From the NCBI GenBank assembly GCA_030696545.1, contig JAUYSA010000089.1, positions 1-5,875 of the forward strand: a DNA stretch of 5,875 bases, in the 5' to 3' direction. A program made the position numbers and the translations under genes. The stretch comes from Hyphomonadaceae bacterium (GTDB lineage: Bacteria > Pseudomonadota > Alphaproteobacteria > Caulobacterales > Hyphomonadaceae). A model generated the notes under the pieces. It was not told the origin of the DNA. It did not search any database and saw only the letters and a list, made by a program, of their open reading frames with translations. Position 1 is the stretch's first letter. Each line of letters begins with the position of its first letter. Below are positions 4,940 through 5,875 of this stretch, one piece after another.

Positions 4940-5863
4940 TTAGCACGATGGCTGCTCCTCGCGGGCGAGGCCGGCCGATGGGCGGGTAGCCAGCCACACA
5001 CCACCCGCGGTGATCGCCATGCCCACCAGTGCCGCCATGCCCAATGTCTCACTGAACAGCAGCCAAGCGATGAAGGCTGTGCAGGGTGGGACCAGGAAGA
5101 ACAGACTGGCCACCTGGGCCGCCGAGCCGCGCCGGATCAGCACGTACAACAAAGATACGGCGCCCATCGACAGGGCGACGATCAACCAGATGAGTGCGAA
5201 TACAAATTCGCCGGTCCATTCGATATGCACGGGTTCGAACGAAACTGCCAAAGCGGCGGTGACGAAACCAGAAGCCATAAACTGCACAACGCTGCCGGTC
5301 CTAATGTCCATGCCAGCGCAGAACCGTTTCTGGTAGAGCGTGCCAGCCGTAATCCCGAGAAGCGCGACGACACAGGCGAAAGCGCCTAACCAATCGCCTG
5401 CTCCGTGGCCAAGCTTGCCGCTCAATACCAGCGCTACTCCGAGGAGGGCGATAACCAGTCCGAGCCATTGGCGCGCTGTCACGCGTTCGCGTAGGAGCAC
5501 GCCAGCGAGGGCTGCGGTCAGTAGGGGCTGAAGCCCAACGATGAGGGCGGAAACCCCAACCTCGACGCCCAATGATATGCCGACGAACACACCGCCGAGA
5601 TAGACGCCGTGCACCAACAGCCCGGCCACAGCATAGTGGCCGACTTCGGCCACTCGACGTGGCCATGGCGCCCGCATGGCGAGCGCGAGCAGGCCGAGGG
5701 CCGCCGCCGCTAAGACATAACGCAACGTAAGGAACGTAAGCGGTCCCGCATGGGGAAGCCCCAGGCGAGCGCCGATAAACCCCGTGCTCCAAAGGACCAC
5801 GAAGAGTGCCGGAACACCGACGTCTCTCAGGTCGGGCGTGCGTTCATGGGTAGATCGGCCCAA
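4940..5863 (-). CDS. DMT-superfamily transporter with two EamA domains
   Basis: A 307-aa inner-membrane protein with about ten hydrophobic helices (roughly 16-34, 40-62, 76-98, 102-124, 132-150, 157-177, 188-209, 218-240, 248-270, 274-293). It has the duplicated EamA layout: the first copy ends LQPLLTAALAGVLLRERVTA and RQWLGLVIALLGVALVLSGK, the second ends FLVPPCTAFIAWLLFSETLG and ITAGGVWLATR. Members export metabolites such as amino acids or their derivatives; the substrate here cannot be told from sequence. The start is a TTG at 5863, six bases after GGGGAG at the window edge; the ATG at 5867 and the ATG at 5847 are out of frame and closed quickly. The gene is complete, runs toward RidA, and is separated from it by the terminator and an integrase remnant. 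The last Cys and REEQPSC tail are cytoplasmic and unremarkable. Confidence 0.9.
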   Translation of the reverse strand: MGRSTHERTPDLRDVGVPALFVVLWSTGFIGARLGLPHAGPLTFLTLRYVLAAAALGLLALAMRAPWPRRVAEVGHYAVAGLLVHGVYLGGVFVGISLGVEVGVSALIVGLQPLLTAALAGVLLRERVTARQWLGLVIALLGVALVLSGKLGHGAGDWLGAFACVVALLGITAGTLYQKRFCAGMDIRTGSVVQFMASGFVTAALAVSFEPVHIEWTGEFVFALIWLIVALSMGAVSLLYVLIRRGSAAQVASLFFLVPPCTAFIAWLLFSETLGMAALVGMAITAGGVWLATRPSAGLAREEQPSC

Positions 5864-5869
5864 GCATCT

Positions 5870-5875
5870 CTCCCC
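5870..5875 (-). promoter_or_regulatory. Shine-Dalgarno for the TTG start of the EamA gene
   Basis: GGGGAG on the minus strand, six bases before the TTG at 5863-5861. It is the main reason for accepting a TTG start, since no ATG is in frame at the beginning of the protein. Confidence 0.6.

Overview
The window is GC-rich DNA from what is most probably an alphaproteobacterium (Sphingomonadales, Caulobacterales or Rhizobiales type). The guess rests on the DUF3618 / holin-X-like / 'nutrient deprivation-induced'-like gene trio, which is typical of those orders, and on the codon usage. No rRNA, tRNA or CRISPR is visible, so the placement stays approximate.

Left part (1-2139): an open frame of 53 codons enters from the left edge and ends at 162; I cannot name it. 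Facing it is a tight three-gene operon on the minus strand (2139 down to 351). It encodes a 192-aa membrane-anchored protein, a 129-aa holin-X-like two-helix membrane protein and a 273-aa DUF3618 protein. The gaps are 2 nt and an ATGA overlap, so the three are almost certainly co-translated and probably act together at the cell envelope. The DUF3618 protein carries 11-residue LEA-like repeats. The operon leader holds two adjacent dyads.

Middle part (2140-3856): gene-poor and decayed. On the minus strand lie two overlapping frames that look like exported proteins. One (2661-3083) has the end of a signal peptide but no start codon; the other (2449-2781) has only a poor TTG start. Next come the last ~52 codons of an IS1182-type transposase and its terminal inverted repeat (3254-3484). 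The remaining ~370 bases up to 3856 hold nothing recognisable.

Right part (3857-5875): a 90-aa exported protein with a cysteine pair, then a RidA/YjgF family protein (start best placed at 4288) and a probable terminator. A short remnant of a tyrosine-type integrase follows (minus strand, about 4738-4815). Last is a complete EamA/DMT transporter on the minus strand, which uses a TTG start behind a strong Shine-Dalgarno sequence.

Read together, the window is a stress/envelope operon next to an accessory stretch eroded by insertion and deletion (IS remnant, integrase remnant, start-less genes), with ordinary metabolic and transport genes beyond it. I see no clearly new defence or mobile system. 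The most distinctive items are the LEA-like repeats, the dyads upstream of the operon, the decayed exported genes and the small two-cysteine exported protein.
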